DNA from: Rugamonas aquatica
GTDB lineage: Bacteria > Pseudomonadota > Gammaproteobacteria > Burkholderiales > Burkholderiaceae_D
Assembly (NCBI RefSeq): GCF_009380215.1
Contig: NZ_WHUG01000015.1
Span: forward strand, 62,001-126,000
Direction of reading: 5' to 3'
Length of the DNA stretch: 64,000 bases
A program made the position numbers and the translations under genes. The notes under the pieces were generated by a model. It did not search any database. It was given only the letters and a program-made list of their open reading frames with translations, and was not told where the DNA came from. Positions 61,242 to 64,000 of the stretch are shown in pieces. Numbering within the stretch: the stretch's first letter is position 1; every line of letters starts with the position of its first letter.

Positions 61242-62462
61242 ATGCCCACCGCGCCATTCCGCAATCAGCCGATCGCGTACGATGACCACGGCGACATACC
61301 GCTCGACGTGCCATTCCGCGCGCTGCGGCCCGAGGACATCAGCCTCTACCTGCAACTCGACACCACGGTTGGCCGCAAGACCTGCCGCCAGGCGTGCGCG
61401 CACTGCTTCTACATCAACCAGCCGGCGGCAGCCAACCGTTCCATCGACCTGCACGAAGGCCGCCGCATCATGGACAGCCTGGCGGCGCAGGGCTACCGCG
61501 TCTTCCCCATGATCTCCGACAGCTTCGGCAGGGATGGCATGTTCCTGCGCCTGTTCGGCGACACGCACAACCGGGACTTTCATCAGGAAGAAAACCGCAG
61601 GCCGACCAAGACCATGCAACGCGGCGACATGTGGACCAGCGGCGCGCCGCTGCTTGATGCGCAATGGAAGGAGTATTTGTGGACCGGTGTAGAGAACGGC
61701 TTCGGCAATGTCACCATCACGTTTCACGGCATACTGGACAGCGATCTGAAATTGCTGCCGGTGGAGGACTATCCGATCAAGGGCGTGTTCGCTGGCCGCG
61801 ATTGCGAGCGCGTCATCGCGCGCATCCATGCGTTCAACAACGAGGCGCAGTTGACCGCGCCGCTGGACATCAATATCGGCGTGACGATCGGCACACATAA
61901 CCACAGCCGCGAGCACTTGCTGCGCTACGCCGCCTACTTTGCAAGGCTGGGCATTTCAGTCCTGCGGTTCAACGCCATCCACGATCACGGCGGCAGGCTA
62001 CCGCAACTGCCGCTGACGGCGGCTGAACGCGCGCAATGGTATCGCGACCTGAAATGGGTACATGAAAATGTTCCGCTGGATTTTCAGCTCGGTGTGGATG
62101 AGGATTTCGGCAGCAGTGGCGTCGAGGCCATGGGCTTCCCGCCGCATGTGGGATGGTGCCGCGCCGGCCAGCAGCTATTCGCCATCGTCCCCGATCCGCC
62201 GCAAACCATCGCGTCCGGAGAGTTCGGCCGCATCGAACGCATCGGATCGATAGCCGCCTGCGTCGATGCCTTCCAGCCCGTCGTCGGCAAACTGATAAGA
62301 ACTACGCCAGCCGCCGGCGGGCAGCCGACGTACAAACTAGAGTTTTACCACGAGGTTATCGAGGACTTGCAACGTAAGCGCCTGGACGGCACCTACCGGG
62401 ACGGCTGCTTCGCGCCGGAAATGCTGGCGAAGCGATCGATTGCGATCGCCTCGGCGCATTAA
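61242..62462 (+). CDS. Second radical SAM enzyme of the peptide operon
   Basis: This 406-residue enzyme starts at ATG 61242 with AAGGA 7 nt upstream and 11 nt after the decarboxylase gene. The CxxxCxxC cluster is Cys48-Cys52-Cys55 (TCRQACAHCFYIN). The rest matches a radical SAM barrel. Later cysteines (about four) are scattered, so there is no SPASM domain and it probably has a single 4Fe-4S cluster. It is quite different from the first radical SAM enzyme. I cannot name its subfamily or reaction. It should act on the peptide or on the decarboxylated product. Confidence 0.85.
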   Translation: MPTAPFRNQPIAYDDHGDIPLDVPFRALRPEDISLYLQLDTTVGRKTCRQACAHCFYINQPAAANRSIDLHEGRRIMDSLAAQGYRVFPMISDSFGRDGMFLRLFGDTHNRDFHQEENRRPTKTMQRGDMWTSGAPLLDAQWKEYLWTGVENGFGNVTITFHGILDSDLKLLPVEDYPIKGVFAGRDCERVIARIHAFNNEAQLTAPLDINIGVTIGTHNHSREHLLRYAAYFARLGISVLRFNAIHDHGGRLPQLPLTAAERAQWYRDLKWVHENVPLDFQLGVDEDFGSSGVEAMGFPPHVGWCRAGQQLFAIVPDPPQTIASGEFGRIERIGSIAACVDAFQPVVGKLIRTTPAAGGQPTYKLEFYHEVIEDLQRKRLDGTYRDGCFAPEMLAKRSIAIASAH

Positions 62463-62483
62463 ACCGGCACAACAGCAACAGGC

Positions 62484-63875
62484 TTATTGCGCCTCGCCCC
62501 ACAGGTCGTGGGCGTCGGACGTGGTGATCTTCACGTCGACGAACTGGCCAACGGCCAGCTTCTTGTGCGGCTCGTACGGCGGCTTGACGTACACCACGCC
62601 GTCGATTTCCGGCGCATCGGCGCTGGAGCGGCCGACGCCGCCGGTACGATTGACTTCATCGATCAGCACGCGCACGGTCTTGCCGACCTTGGCCTTCAGA
62701 CGCGCTTTGGATATCTCTTCCTGCAGCAGCATCACGCGGCCGCGACGCTCTTCGCGCACTTCTTCCGGCACCGGATTGGCCAGCTCGTTGGCGGTCGCAC
62801 CTTCAACCGGCGAGTAGGCAAAGCAACCCAGACGGTCGATCTGCGCTTCCTTCAGGAAGTCCAGCAGGTATTCGAATTCGGCCTCGGTCTCGCCAGGGAA
62901 GCCGGCGATGAAGGTCGAACGAATGGTCAGGTTCGGATTCATCGCGCGCCAAGCCAAGATGCGGTCCAGGTTCTTCTCGCCGCTGGCCGGACGCTTCATG
63001 CGCTTCAGCACATCGGGATGCGCGTGCTGCATAGGAATGTCCAGGTAAGGCAGAATGTGCTCGCCCATCATCGGAATGACCTGGTCGACGTGCGGGTATG
63101 GATACACGTAGTGCATGCGCACCCAGGCGCCGTAGGACTTGGCCAGTTCGCCCAGCGCTTCCATCAGCTGCGTCATGTGGGTCTTGATCGGACGGCCGTT
63201 CCAGAAGCCGGTGCGGAACTTGACGTCCACGCCATAGGCCGAGGTGTCCTGCGAAATCACCAGCAGTTCCTTGACGCCGGACTTGAACAGGTTTTCCGCT
63301 TCCAGCATCAGCTCACCGATAGGACGGGAGACCAGATCACCACGCATCGACGGGATGATGCAGAACGAGCAGCGGTGGTTGCAACCCTCGGAGATTTTCA
63401 GGTAGGCGTAATGCTTGGGCGTCAGCTTGATGCCCTGCGCCGGAATCAGGTCGAGGAAAGGCTCGTGCGGTTTCGGCAGGTGCAGGTGGACCGAGTCCAT
63501 CACTTCGGCCAGCGCGTGCGGGCCGGTCACTGCCAGCACCTTCGGGTGCACCTTCATGATGATGTCGTCGCCGGCGGCGTCTTTTTTCGCGCCCAGGCAA
63601 CCGGTCACGATCACCTTGCCGTTTTCGGCCAGCGCTTCGCCGATGGCGTCCAGCGATTCCTGTACCGCGGCGTCGATGAAGCCGCAGGTGTTGACGATGA
63701 CCAGATCGGCGCCGTCGTAGGACTTGGCCGTCTCGTAGCCCTCAGCACGCAGCTGGGTCAGGATCTGTTCGGAGTCGACCAGCGCTTTAGGGCAGCCGAG
63801 CGAGACGAAGCCCACTTTAGGTGCTGGCGCGCCGGCGGCTGGCTTGGGGAGTCGTGTGAGTGGTTGCGATTGCAT
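62484..63875 (-). CDS. rimO: Ribosomal protein S12 methylthiotransferase
   Basis: This 463-residue radical SAM enzyme adds a methylthio group to Asp89 of ribosomal protein S12. It has the N-terminal UPF0004 domain (VGFVSLGCPKALVDSEQI, VNTCGFIDAA and VTGCLGAK supply three Cys). The radical SAM triad is CNHRCSFC, and the C-terminal TRAM domain follows (about 395-460, RVLIDEVNRTGGVGRS). The length is close to E. coli RimO (441), with a short N-terminal extension. It converges on the radical SAM peptide operon with a 21-nt gap and no visible terminator. Confidence 0.96.
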   Translation of the reverse strand: MQSQPLTRLPKPAAGAPAPKVGFVSLGCPKALVDSEQILTQLRAEGYETAKSYDGADLVIVNTCGFIDAAVQESLDAIGEALAENGKVIVTGCLGAKKDAAGDDIIMKVHPKVLAVTGPHALAEVMDSVHLHLPKPHEPFLDLIPAQGIKLTPKHYAYLKISEGCNHRCSFCIIPSMRGDLVSRPIGELMLEAENLFKSGVKELLVISQDTSAYGVDVKFRTGFWNGRPIKTHMTQLMEALGELAKSYGAWVRMHYVYPYPHVDQVIPMMGEHILPYLDIPMQHAHPDVLKRMKRPASGEKNLDRILAWRAMNPNLTIRSTFIAGFPGETEAEFEYLLDFLKEAQIDRLGCFAYSPVEGATANELANPVPEEVREERRGRVMLLQEEISKARLKAKVGKTVRVLIDEVNRTGGVGRSSADAPEIDGVVYVKPPYEPHKKLAVGQFVDVKITTSDAHDLWGEAQ

Positions 63876-64000
63876 GATAGGTTGCTTTAAACGCCATGAA
63901 AATTACGAGCAATCGAGCATTATACCCCATTCCTCATAGGGAGATCATGTTAGGATAGAGGCTAACCCAGTGGCCGCATCCGCGCGTGCCGCATCACCCA
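63876..64000. other. Right edge of window
   Basis: 125 bp upstream of rimO. It should hold the rimO promoter. A TAATGCTCGATTGCTC-like AT-rich stretch is visible on the minus strand, but I make no promoter or gene call. Confidence 0.3.

Overview
The window is GC-rich chromosomal DNA that reads like a member of the Burkholderiales, most probably Oxalobacteraceae (Duganella/Massilia/Janthinobacterium type). I infer this from the fused LivM-LivG transporter, the PEP-CTERM protein, the lipase/foldase pair, the two-partner secretion adhesin and the protein wording of the housekeeping genes. I see no rRNA, tRNA, CRISPR array, insertion sequence or prophage.

Layout. 1-8889 (minus): a two-partner secretion locus, with the translocator TpsB upstream of a giant TpsA adhesin that runs off the left edge and carries an array of 193-residue repeats. 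8992-13815 (minus): a branched-chain amino acid ABC transporter (livK, livH, a livM-livG fusion, livF). 13985-16548: a Sel1 protein and a CpdB-type nucleotidase lipoprotein. 16819-20159 (plus): prfB with its programmed frameshift, a HAD phosphatase and lysS. 20316-25742: small regulators and accessory genes, including a probable type VI amidase effector with its immunity partner. 25798-30554: ppnN, a POT peptide transporter and glpD. 30762-37493: PBP1A, a repeat-solenoid protein, a TetR regulator, and a lipase with its steric foldase. 37512-42632: a small gene with a near-perfect Shine-Dalgarno, a chemoreceptor, a diguanylate cyclase and a PEP-CTERM protein. 42844-48256: a 5'-nucleotidase, mfd and serB. 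48260-54858: small periplasmic and regulatory genes, including a frameshifted TonB-like gene. 54943-56931: a large unrecognised protein that looks like zinc ribbon + GT-B fold + C-terminal cysteine protease. 56941-59165 (minus): metC-hisC. 59299-62462 (plus): a compact four-gene operon described below. 62484-63875 (minus): rimO.

The most interesting locus is 59299-62462. A 62-residue peptide gene is followed at 16 nt by a radical SAM/SPASM enzyme, then by a short homologue of pyruvoyl-dependent arginine decarboxylase that overlaps it by ATGA, then at 11 nt by a second radical SAM enzyme. This has the architecture of a ribosomally made, post-translationally modified peptide pathway. A pyruvoyl decarboxylase inside such an operon matches no class I can name. 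No exporter or protease is encoded beside it, so a cofactor-like product in the manner of PQQ or mycofactocin is as plausible as a secreted peptide.

Second-tier signals are: a promoter of tpsB buried in a near-perfect 59-bp dyad; the large three-part protein at 54943; the amidase/immunity pair at 22162-22997; a C-tract frameshift in the TonB-like gene; and a 55-codon ORF with an almost ideal ribosome binding site at 37679. Many long open frames opposite the real genes are GC-skew shadows and are left out.
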